The notes beneath the pieces were generated by a model, which ran no database searches, was not told the origin of the DNA, and was given only the letters and a program-made list of their open reading frames with translations. From Marisalimonas sp016777705 (GTDB taxonomy: Bacteria; Pseudomonadota; Alphaproteobacteria; Puniceispirillales; Marisalimonadaceae), in contig NZ_CP159808.1 in the NCBI RefSeq assembly GCF_047717795.1, positions 1,488,001-1,552,000 on the forward strand: a DNA stretch of 64,000 nucleotides. Reading direction: 5' to 3'. Of the stretch, positions 43,313-51,246 are shown one piece after another. A program made the position numbers and the translations under genes. Positions within the stretch are counted from its first letter, which is position 1; every line of letters starts with the position of its first letter.

Positions 43313-45856
43313 ATGCTATCAGATAATTACACAGAAATGTCTTTTGTAAGAGCAAAATCTCATATTTTGAGGAATGAATTTGCAAAAGCTGAAGAGATTT
43401 ATCGAGATGTTCTAACTAGACTTCCTAAAAAATATCCTGATGCCTTTATTGTATGGGAAAAACTAGGATCATTGTCGGTACAAATTGGTAAGTTAGATAA
43501 GGCTATAAAAGCTTTTAAAAATTGTATCTCATTAAAACCGGATTATGCAAATGCCTACATTAACATTGCTGTTGCTTATAAAGCTCAAGGTAAATTGGAT
43601 GATTCAATAAATGCATATCATAAATTTATTTTATTAAACCCTGAAAATGCTGATGCTTATATTAATATCGGTAATGCATTACAAGATCAGTCCAAGTTTG
43701 ACCAAGCAATAAGTTCATATAATAAAGCAATATCATTAAATCCTAATTCTGCACAAGCATATTACAATATGGGTACTGCTCAGTTAGCCCAGCATAAGTT
43801 AGAAAATGCAATTGAGTGTTATAGCAAAGCCCTCTCAATAAATCCCAATTATGTAAAAGCTCACTTCAACTTGGGAATTGCTTATAAAGCTCTAGGTAAA
43901 TTTAAAGAGGCAAACACTGCATACAACAACGCAATATTAATAAATCCAAATTATGCTCAAGCTTGGAACAACTTGGGAATGACTCTCCATATTCAAGGTA
44001 AGTTAAAAGATTCAGTAAAAGCTTATGATAAAGCAATTTCACTAAAACCTGATTATGCTGAAGCTTACAATAATTTAGGGAACACCTTACACGAATTAGG
44101 TTATTCAAAAGATGCAGTTATAGCATACAAAAAAGCAATTTCACTTAAACCTGATTATGCTGAAGCTTACAATAATTTGGGCAAAGCTTATAATGATAAA
44201 AATGAATATAATAAAACTATAGAAGCTTATAAAAAGGCTATCTCCCTTAAGCCTGACTTCGCAGATACTTATAATAACATGGGAGTTACTCTTCACGCCC
44301 AAAGAAAGTTAGATAAAGCAATATGGGCTTATAAAAAAGCTATTTCACTAGATCCTGATGATAGTGATTTTTTTTACAACCTCGGTATAACTTTAAAGGA
44401 TAATGGAAACTTATATGAGTCAGTAGAAGCTTATAAAAAATGTATTTCACTAAAACCTTCTTGTGCTGAAGCTTATAACAATATGGGCGAAGTACTCTAT
44501 TCTCAAGGTAAGTTTGATGAAGCCATAGAGACTTTAAAGAAGTCTATATCACTTGAACCTGATAATGCTGACACATACAACAAAATTGGAGGTGCTTTCT
44601 ATAAAAAAGAAATTTTAGAATTATCCATAGAGTCTTTCAAAAAATCTATTTTGTTAAACCCTCATTGCGCTGAAACGCACAACAACTTGGGGGTTGCTCT
44701 TAAAGATGAAGGTAAATTTGAAGCGGCAATCACTGCATACAACAAAGCAATATTTTTAAATCCAAATTATGCTAATGCTCATAATAATATTGGCGTTCTT
44801 TTACAAGATTTAGGTAAGACAAATCAGGCCATAGACGCTTATAACAAAGCTATCTTAATTAAACCCAATTATGCTGAAGCACATCATAACTTAAGTTTTA
44901 CACTTCTTAATAGTGGAAGACTAAAAGAAGGTCTTGACGAAAGTGAATGGCGTTGGAAAACTGAAAAATATTTCTTTAAAAATAGACACTTTTCTAGACC
45001 AATGTGGGACGGTATTCAAAGCTTGAAGGATAAAAGAATTCTTCTTTGGTGTGAGCAGGGTATTGGAGATACGATCAATTGGTCTTTATTCCTTCCACTA
45101 GTAAACTCAAAAATAAAAAAATTTGCATTTGAGTGTCATGAAAAATTAGTTCCCTTGTTACAACGGTCATTTCCAAATGTAGAAATTAAGTCCGAAGATA
45201 GAAGTCTTGATATCAATAGAGACGATTTTGATTATCACTTGCCAATGGGAAGTCTTTATAGGCATTTTCTTTCAGAAATTACACAAAATACTAAACCTAA
45301 AGCCTACCTCGTTCCAGATCCAGACCGTGTTAACTATTGGAGAGAACGTCTTAACTCATTGGGGAAAGGTCCTTATGTTGGTATTGCCTGGAAAAGCTCT
45401 AATATGTCACCAAATCGTCTGCTCAACTATGCTCCTATATCAGAGTGGTCACCAATACTCAAAATCCCTGATGTAACGTTTATAAATCTACAATATAAGG
45501 ATTTTGCGGATGATTTAGCTAAAGTTAAAGATGAACTTGGGGTAACAGTCCATAACTTTGATGAATTAGATCATTATAATGACTTAGATGATGTTGTAGC
45601 GTTGTGTGCAGCACTTGATATGGTCATAACAACTAAAATGACTGTAGTTTATATGTCAGCAGGAGTTGGAACACCAACTAAGCTTGCTAACTGGAAACAA
45701 AGTTATTGGAATAATCTTTTATCAAATCCCCAAAGTAATTCTGTAGATATATTTGAAAGAAATACATGGGAGTCATGGGACAATGTATTTAACTCAATTA
45801 CAGAAGATATTTTTAAACTCAAAAATAAGGCCCTTAACCGAAAGGACAGGATATAA
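43313..45856 (+). CDS. FlmG-like TPR glycosyltransferase 3 (about 14 TPRs)
   Basis: The longest copy, 847 residues, on the opposite strand to the others. It lacks the MSANLSVEQ leader but starts with an equivalent MSFVRAKSHIL stretch. About fourteen TPR units follow (near 45-530), then the same GT domain (EQGIGDTINW) and the late segment MVITTKMTVVYMSAGVG, closer to copy 1 than to copies 2 and 5. A cytidylyltransferase starts 3 bases after the stop. There is no strong Shine-Dalgarno sequence before the chosen ATG, and an in-frame ATG seven codons later is an alternative. Confidence 0.82.
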   Translation: MLSDNYTEMSFVRAKSHILRNEFAKAEEIYRDVLTRLPKKYPDAFIVWEKLGSLSVQIGKLDKAIKAFKNCISLKPDYANAYINIAVAYKAQGKLDDSINAYHKFILLNPENADAYINIGNALQDQSKFDQAISSYNKAISLNPNSAQAYYNMGTAQLAQHKLENAIECYSKALSINPNYVKAHFNLGIAYKALGKFKEANTAYNNAILINPNYAQAWNNLGMTLHIQGKLKDSVKAYDKAISLKPDYAEAYNNLGNTLHELGYSKDAVIAYKKAISLKPDYAEAYNNLGKAYNDKNEYNKTIEAYKKAISLKPDFADTYNNMGVTLHAQRKLDKAIWAYKKAISLDPDDSDFFYNLGITLKDNGNLYESVEAYKKCISLKPSCAEAYNNMGEVLYSQGKFDEAIETLKKSISLEPDNADTYNKIGGAFYKKEILELSIESFKKSILLNPHCAETHNNLGVALKDEGKFEAAITAYNKAIFLNPNYANAHNNIGVLLQDLGKTNQAIDAYNKAILIKPNYAEAHHNLSFTLLNSGRLKEGLDESEWRWKTEKYFFKNRHFSRPMWDGIQSLKDKRILLWCEQGIGDTINWSLFLPLVNSKIKKFAFECHEKLVPLLQRSFPNVEIKSEDRSLDINRDDFDYHLPMGSLYRHFLSEITQNTKPKAYLVPDPDRVNYWRERLNSLGKGPYVGIAWKSSNMSPNRLLNYAPISEWSPILKIPDVTFINLQYKDFADDLAKVKDELGVTVHNFDELDHYNDLDDVVALCAALDMVITTKMTVVYMSAGVGTPTKLANWKQSYWNNLLSNPQSNSVDIFERNTWESWDNVFNSITEDIFKLKNKALNRKDRI
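45146..45386 (+). repeat. 241-bp core block, inverted copy
   Basis: The same core as in copies 1, 2 and 5 but on the plus strand. The next ~100 bases (to about 45480) match copy 5 and not copies 1 or 2, showing mosaic exchange between inverted genes. Confidence 0.75.
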
Positions 45857-45858
45857 AA

Positions 45859-46629
45859 ATGAAACAACGTATAAATGTTTTTTTGCCAATGCGAGCAGGA
45901 AGTGAAAGAGTTCCAAATAAAAATACAAAAACTTTTTCTGGCATCAAAGGTGGTCTTTGTAAAATCAAACTTGAACAACTAATAAAATGTAATCTTATAG
46001 ACTCAATTTTAGTTTCTACTAATGATCCAGAGGTTGTAAAAATTGCCAATACATTTAACTCAAAGAAAATTAGAGTTATAATAAGACCTGATGAATTAGC
46101 GTCTTCTAGCTCCTCCACTGACGATCTAATAAAATATGTGCCTGAAGTTATGCCAGATGGGCATATATTATGGACACATGTTACTTCTCCATTTATTAGC
46201 TCAGAGGTCTATGATCAAATTATAGAAAAATATCTAGAAAAACTTGAAGATTTTGATTCTTTGATGACTGTAACTAAACTTCAAAAATTTATTTGGAAAG
46301 ATAGTGGTCCAGTAAATTATAATCGTAATTTAGAAAAATGGCCAAAAACTCAGACAATTGAACCATTATGGGAAGTTAATAGTGGTGTTTTTTTAACTAA
46401 AAAAAATATTTATCAAACTAATAATAATCGGATTGGAGATAAACCATATTTATTTGAATTGAGTGATGATATCGCTTTCGACATTGATTGGTTACCAGAC
46501 TACAAAATAGCCGAAGCACTTTATTTCTCAACGCATGGAATGGCTGAATTATCTTATAATTATGACAAAGGTCATTTAAAAAATAATTATCCTAGGCAAC
46601 CTAAACAAAAAGAGACAGTGATAAATTGA
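45859..46629 (+). CDS. Acylneuraminate-type cytidylyltransferase 2
   Basis: A second CMP-sugar synthetase (256 residues) with NVFLPMRAGSERVPNKN (6-22), LASSSSSTDDLI and WTHVTSPFI. It is only distantly similar to the first one. It starts 3 bases after glycosyltransferase 3 and is surely co-transcribed with it. The residues that would fix the sugar substrate are not evident. No sialic-, pseudaminic- or legionaminic-acid synthase is in the window. Confidence 0.85.
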   Translation: MKQRINVFLPMRAGSERVPNKNTKTFSGIKGGLCKIKLEQLIKCNLIDSILVSTNDPEVVKIANTFNSKKIRVIIRPDELASSSSSTDDLIKYVPEVMPDGHILWTHVTSPFISSEVYDQIIEKYLEKLEDFDSLMTVTKLQKFIWKDSGPVNYNRNLEKWPKTQTIEPLWEVNSGVFLTKKNIYQTNNNRIGDKPYLFELSDDIAFDIDWLPDYKIAEALYFSTHGMAELSYNYDKGHLKNNYPRQPKQKETVIN

Positions 46630-46731
46630 TTATTTATCTGGTTTTATATATTTGTTATTTTTTAAATAATCAAAAACTATTTAAGTAGTAAATATTATTT
46701 ATAGATCTTAGATGATCAAGTGGCTTTAAAC

Positions 46732-47121
46732 TTAATAATCTGTATATGATTTCTCTTCAGTAAGTTCTGATCCAAAAGTTTCATTAATATTTCTTTTGAT
46801 ACGAGAGCGATCATCATTAGTAAAATATACACTTCGAGCAAGTTTGATAAAATCCTTATCAAAAGTTTTATTTCTTTCTTTATCACGGATCAAATCTTCG
46901 ATATCCCACAATTTCTGATTAACTTTTTTAAGATCCGATAAAAGTTTTTTGGCATTTATATTTTTTGAAAAATTTGTGTTAAAAATTGTACTTAATTGAT
47001 CATATTCCGTTTTAACATTCTTCAAAGCGCTTTTTGTTTTGATGTTTTTTAATTTAATCTGAAGGATTGTTCTTTTATCAAATAACTCTCCCCAAGAGAT
47101 CGGTATATTTGGTGTCTTCAT
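46732..47121 (-). CDS. DUF6165-like protein
   Basis: A 129-residue charged helical protein with the start PNIPISWGELFDKRTILQIK, which I recall from the DUF6165 family, often found beside TPR glycosyltransferases. Its function is unknown. The ATG overlaps the stop of glycosyltransferase 4 by 4 bases (ATGA), so it belongs to the 50947-46732 operon. Confidence 0.65.
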   Translation of the reverse strand: MKTPNIPISWGELFDKRTILQIKLKNIKTKSALKNVKTEYDQLSTIFNTNFSKNINAKKLLSDLKKVNQKLWDIEDLIRDKERNKTFDKDFIKLARSVYFTNDDRSRIKRNINETFGSELTEEKSYTDY

Positions 47122-48866
47122 TGAATTTCCTTTTCTTTTATTAATGATTGTAAGTCCACTTCAATTTTATCAAAAACGTGTGTCCAATTATCTATTTGTT
47201 TTTGCCTATATAAGGTTAAGTTTGGATACCACGGACTATCCTTTCTCTCCAACATCCAACGCCAGTCAGGAATTTTTTTAAGAACAACCCAAGTTGTACA
47301 GCCTAAAGCTCCAGCTAAATGTGCTATTGCAGTATCAGAGGTAACAATTAGATCACAATTCATCATAACGGCAGCACTATCAACAAATGCATTTTCACCA
47401 GTGTCAAAATTATTATCTAGTATTGTCAAATCAAAATTGATTCCTTTTATTTGCATCTCTCCTTCACCTTTGTGAAGACTAATAAGCTCTACATTTGGTA
47501 TTTTTGATATACCTTCGAATAAGGATAAAGGGAAAGATCTGCCATAATCTATTTTATTCTTACTGCCCTGCCAACAAATTCCAACTTTAAAAGTACTCTT
47601 TGTCAAACATTTAGCCCATGACAATATATTATTATCATTTGCAAACAAATAAGGTATTTTTACAGGTATTGTATCTAAATTTGTATTAAATAAAAAAGGA
47701 AGGCTCATAATTGGTGTTTCAAAGTCAATTTGATCATTGTCTGGAAAACTGTCTACAAGAATAATTTCATTATCTATAGTGCTCAAAAGAGCATGCATTT
47801 TCTTTTTTACTTTAAAAGCTACCTCAGCACCTTTTTGCTTCAACATTGGTAAGTATCTACAAAACTGGATAACGTCACCAAGGCCTTGTTCTTCATAAAC
47901 TAAAAATTTTTTTCCTGATAAAGGCTTAACTCCATCCCAAATTAAATTTTTTCTTGGTGCTCTTACAGGAGAGCTTTTCTGTTTTTGTCTCCATTCATAC
48001 AATTCAAGCCCTTTTTTAAGGTCTCCATATAAATTGTGAATAAAAGATGTGTTACAACATGCGTCAGCATAATCAGATTTTAGTGAAATTGCTTTATTAT
48101 AAGTTTCTAGAGCCTGGTCTAATCTTCCTTGTTCTTTTAAAGTATTTCCTAGATTGTTATAAGCTTCAGCACGAGAAGGTTTAAGTAAGATAGATTTTTT
48201 AAAAGCTTCTATAGCTTCATCTAATTTTCCTTGATTTTTTAGAGCCACACCCATATTATCATATGCCTCAGCATGATCAGGCTTAAGTGAAATAGATTTC
48301 CTGTAAGCCAATATAGCCTCATCAAACTTACCTTGATTTTTTAGAGCCACACCCATATTGCTGTAGACTTCTGCATTATCTGGTTTAAGTGAGATCGATA
48401 TCCTATAAGCCTCTATAGCTTCATCTAACTTATCTAAGTAATACAATGCATAACCCTTATTATAATAAGCATCAGCGTAGTCAGGTTTTAGTGAAATAGA
48501 GTTATCGAAAGCATGTAAAGCTTCTTCAAGTATTCCTATCTGAGCCCTTGATGCTCCTAGCATATTCCAAACAATATACGCACCTGGATATTGTGCTGTT
48601 AAAGTTTCAGCTTTTTGTATCACAGCTTCCATTTGTCCTTGGTTATATAAGTTGACTATTTTACTAAATGCTTCCTGAGGTGGATTTTGTATAATATTAT
48701 TTTGAATAGGTTTGTTTAATGCACCTATCTCTTTCTGTGTTCTTATGTTGTTAGAAAAATTCTGTAAAATTGTTTCGTATAGCTTTTGGGCTTCAGCTAA
48801 GTCACCCTTATTTACATAAGATTTTGCTTTCATAAGTGACTGTTCTACTGATAAATTAGCCGACAT
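47118..48866 (-). CDS. TPR glycosyltransferase 4 with canonical GT9-like domain (5 TPRs)
   Basis: 582 residues with the array leader MSANLSVEQSLMKAKS, about five TPR units, then a GT domain clearly different from copies 1, 2, 3 and 5: EEQGLGDVIQFCRYLPML, VGICWQGS, and SDTAIAHLAGALG with the His that the other copies lack. This is the common TPR-GT9 form. It starts 21 bases after glycosyltransferase 5 and has no promoter of its own. It may be the ancestral activity, or may act on a different sugar. Confidence 0.8.
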   Translation of the reverse strand: MSANLSVEQSLMKAKSYVNKGDLAEAQKLYETILQNFSNNIRTQKEIGALNKPIQNNIIQNPPQEAFSKIVNLYNQGQMEAVIQKAETLTAQYPGAYIVWNMLGASRAQIGILEEALHAFDNSISLKPDYADAYYNKGYALYYLDKLDEAIEAYRISISLKPDNAEVYSNMGVALKNQGKFDEAILAYRKSISLKPDHAEAYDNMGVALKNQGKLDEAIEAFKKSILLKPSRAEAYNNLGNTLKEQGRLDQALETYNKAISLKSDYADACCNTSFIHNLYGDLKKGLELYEWRQKQKSSPVRAPRKNLIWDGVKPLSGKKFLVYEEQGLGDVIQFCRYLPMLKQKGAEVAFKVKKKMHALLSTIDNEIILVDSFPDNDQIDFETPIMSLPFLFNTNLDTIPVKIPYLFANDNNILSWAKCLTKSTFKVGICWQGSKNKIDYGRSFPLSLFEGISKIPNVELISLHKGEGEMQIKGINFDLTILDNNFDTGENAFVDSAAVMMNCDLIVTSDTAIAHLAGALGCTTWVVLKKIPDWRWMLERKDSPWYPNLTLYRQKQIDNWTHVFDKIEVDLQSLIKEKEIQ

Positions 48867-48886
48867 GCTTCGTTCCTTCTATGTCT

Positions 48887-50947
48887 TTAATTGTTTATTT
48901 GTTTAAATATATCTTTTTCAATTAATCTGAATACATTGTCCCATGTCTCCCATGTGTTTCTCGTGTATATATCAATCAATGGACCAACTGGATTGTTCAA
49001 TATTGTATTCCAATAACTTTGTTTCCAATTTGCAAGCTTAGTTGGTGTTCCAACAGCCCCCGAGATTAACGGCGCTGTACCATGGTTAGACACAAGCATA
49101 TCAAGTGCTGCACATAATGCGGTCGTATCATCAACATTATTAAATTGGTCTAATTCATCAAAGTTATGGACTGTTACCCCAAGTTCATCTTTGACTTTAG
49201 CTAAATCGTCTTCAAAATCCTTATATTGTAGATTTATAAACGTTACATCAGGGATTTTGAGTATTGGTGACCACTCTGATATAGGAGCATAGTTGAGCAG
49301 ACGATTTGGTGACATATTAGAGCTTTTCCAGGCAATACCAACATAAGGACCTTTCCCCAATGAGTTAAGACGTTCTCTCCAATAGTTAACACGGTCTGGA
49401 TCTGGAACAAGGTAGGCTTTAGGTTTAGTATTTTGTGTAATTTCTGAAAGAAAATGCCTATAAAGACTTCCCATTGGCAAGTGATAATCAAAATCGTCTC
49501 TATTGATATCAAGACTTCTATCTTCGGACTTAATTTCTACATTTGGAAATGACCGTTGCAACAAGGGAACTAATTTATCCTGACACTCCAAAATACAATG
49601 CTTAGCCTGAGAAACTAAAAGGGATAGGCAAGAAGACCAGTTTAACGTGTCTCCAATACCCTGCTCACTCCAAAGAAGAATTCTTTTATCCTTCAAACTC
49701 TGCGATCCATCCCACATCGGTTGGATAAAATTTCTCATTTTATAGAGTTGAGAGATTTTCCAGCGCCATTGAATTTCGTCAAGACCTTCTTTTAGTCTTC
49801 CACTATGAAGAAGTGTAAAACCTAAGTTATAATGAGCTTCAGCATAATCAGGCTTGAGTGAGAGTGTCTTATTGTAGGCTTGTATTGCCTCCTGAAACTT
49901 ATCTTGATTGTGCAAAGCAAGGCCCAAATTAATATTAGCCTCAGCATAGTCAGGCTTTAATGAAATAGACTGTTTATATGATTCTATAGCCTCCTCATAC
50001 TTTCCAAAATCATAGAGAGTACTACCCTTATTGTAATACGCTTCAGCAAAATCAGGCTTAAGTGAAATAGATTTGTTATAAGTTTCTATAGCCTCATTTA
50101 ATTTATTTTTAGATTGAAGAGTTAATCCTATATTGTTGTAAGCTTCAGCGTAATCAGGCTTAAGTAAGACAGATTTGTTTAAAGCTTCCATTGCCTCGTC
50201 GAATTTACCTAATTCCTGTAAAAGAGCTCCCTTGTTATTATAGGCCTCAGCATAATCATTTTTTAGTAAGATTGATTTATCGTAAACTTTTATAGCTTCA
50301 TCACACTTACCTTGAGATTGAAAAACAACTCCTAAGTTATTGTAAGCTTCAGCATAATTGGGCTTAAGTGAAATAGATTTCCTATAAGCCTCTATAGCTT
50401 CATCTAACTTACCTTGAGCTTTTAAGGCCACTCCCATGTTGTAATAAGTACCAGCATCATTAGGCTTAAGTGAGATAGACTTTTTATAAGCCTCTAAAGC
50501 CTCATCTAACTTATGTAGGTTTTTTAATACAACACCCATATTACTGTAAACTTCTGCAAAATCAGGCTTAAGTGAAATAGATGTCTTATAAGCCTCTACA
50601 GCTTCATCAAGCATTCCTATCTGAGCCCTTGATGCACCCAGAATATTCCAAACAACATACGCACCTGGATATTGGACTGTTAGAGCCTCAGCTTGCTCAA
50701 TCACAGCTTCTATTTGTCCTTGGTTATATAAATTAACTAGTTGATTTACAGATTCCTGAGGTGGATTTTGTATAACATTATTTTGTTTATACTTATTTAA
50801 AGAAGCTAACCCTTGCTGCGCTCTTATATTATTCGAAAAATTCTTTAAGATTGTTTCGTATAGCTTTTGAGCTTCAGCTAAATCACCCTTCTTTGAATAT
50901 GACTTGGCTTTCATAAGTGACTGTTCTACTGATAAATTAGCCGACAT
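48887..50947 (-). CDS. FlmG-like TPR glycosyltransferase 5, mosaic (8 TPRs)
   Basis: 686 residues. The first ~300 residues nearly equal copy 1, two further TPR units are unique, and the GT domain is a patchwork. GIAWKSSNMSPNRLLNYAPI is as in copy 3, while MLVSNHGTAPLISGAVG and the C-terminal IDIYTRNTWETW are as in copy 2. This is direct evidence of recombination among the copies. It leads the operon with copy 4 and the DUF6165-like gene. Confidence 0.82.
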   Translation of the reverse strand: MSANLSVEQSLMKAKSYSKKGDLAEAQKLYETILKNFSNNIRAQQGLASLNKYKQNNVIQNPPQESVNQLVNLYNQGQIEAVIEQAEALTVQYPGAYVVWNILGASRAQIGMLDEAVEAYKTSISLKPDFAEVYSNMGVVLKNLHKLDEALEAYKKSISLKPNDAGTYYNMGVALKAQGKLDEAIEAYRKSISLKPNYAEAYNNLGVVFQSQGKCDEAIKVYDKSILLKNDYAEAYNNKGALLQELGKFDEAMEALNKSVLLKPDYAEAYNNIGLTLQSKNKLNEAIETYNKSISLKPDFAEAYYNKGSTLYDFGKYEEAIESYKQSISLKPDYAEANINLGLALHNQDKFQEAIQAYNKTLSLKPDYAEAHYNLGFTLLHSGRLKEGLDEIQWRWKISQLYKMRNFIQPMWDGSQSLKDKRILLWSEQGIGDTLNWSSCLSLLVSQAKHCILECQDKLVPLLQRSFPNVEIKSEDRSLDINRDDFDYHLPMGSLYRHFLSEITQNTKPKAYLVPDPDRVNYWRERLNSLGKGPYVGIAWKSSNMSPNRLLNYAPISEWSPILKIPDVTFINLQYKDFEDDLAKVKDELGVTVHNFDELDQFNNVDDTTALCAALDMLVSNHGTAPLISGAVGTPTKLANWKQSYWNTILNNPVGPLIDIYTRNTWETWDNVFRLIEKDIFKQINN
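49333..49573 (-). repeat. 241-bp core block, copy in glycosyltransferase 5
   Basis: Fourth copy of the catalytic core. The adjacent ~100 bases to the left follow the copy-3 version, then the copy-2 version further left. Confidence 0.75.
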
Positions 50948-51029
50948 TACTCATTCCTTTTTATATGCATATAACTCATATAGAGTGCAATAGTTGTGCC
51001 ACGCATTAACATGTAGAAGAGATTAAAAA
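50041..51029 (-). repeat. 989-bp direct repeat, copy 2
   Basis: Partner of 40210-41198, nearly 10 kb away in the same orientation. Homologous recombination between them could delete everything from glycosyltransferase 2 to 5. Confidence 0.8.
50987..51001 (-). promoter_or_regulatory. Sigma-54 promoter of glycosyltransferase 5 operon
   Basis: The minus strand reads TGGCACAACTATTGC, a full consensus match with 10 bases between GG and GC. The start would lie near 50975, 28 bases before the ATG. It should drive copies 5 and 4 and the DUF6165-like gene. Confidence 0.75.
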
Positions 51030-51188
51030 TGTTTAAATATGTGGTAATATAATTTTTTTAAAAATCACACCCTGCATCATGTCCTATCTTTTAAAGTTAA
51101 TGCTTTCAATTTGTTAAATTTATTTTCTAAAATATTTAAGAATAAATTTAGGTTTTAACTTAAACTAACTACAAAACCTTACAAAAAA

Positions 51189-51224
51189 GCCACCTTGATA
51201 CGCTGGGAGACATATCTAAGATGG
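51189..51224 (-). terminator. Terminator of flagellin 3
   Basis: Imperfect hairpin with GCCACCTTGATA and TATCTAAGATGGC arms, followed on the minus strand by T6. It lies 23 bases after the flagellin stop. It is similar in stem and loop (CTGGGA) to the terminator at 53330-53364. Confidence 0.75.
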
Positions 51225-51246
51225 CTTTTGTCTATAAATCTCCAAA

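Noticed and set aside
46630..46731. GATTATTTA/TAAATAATC arms between converging genes
   Set aside because: The arms are A/T only with a 28-base loop, too weak to call a terminator.
39248..50947. Regularly spaced ~102-base repeats
   Set aside because: They are coding TPR units (34 residues each), not a CRISPR array. The units vary in sequence and have no spacer structure.
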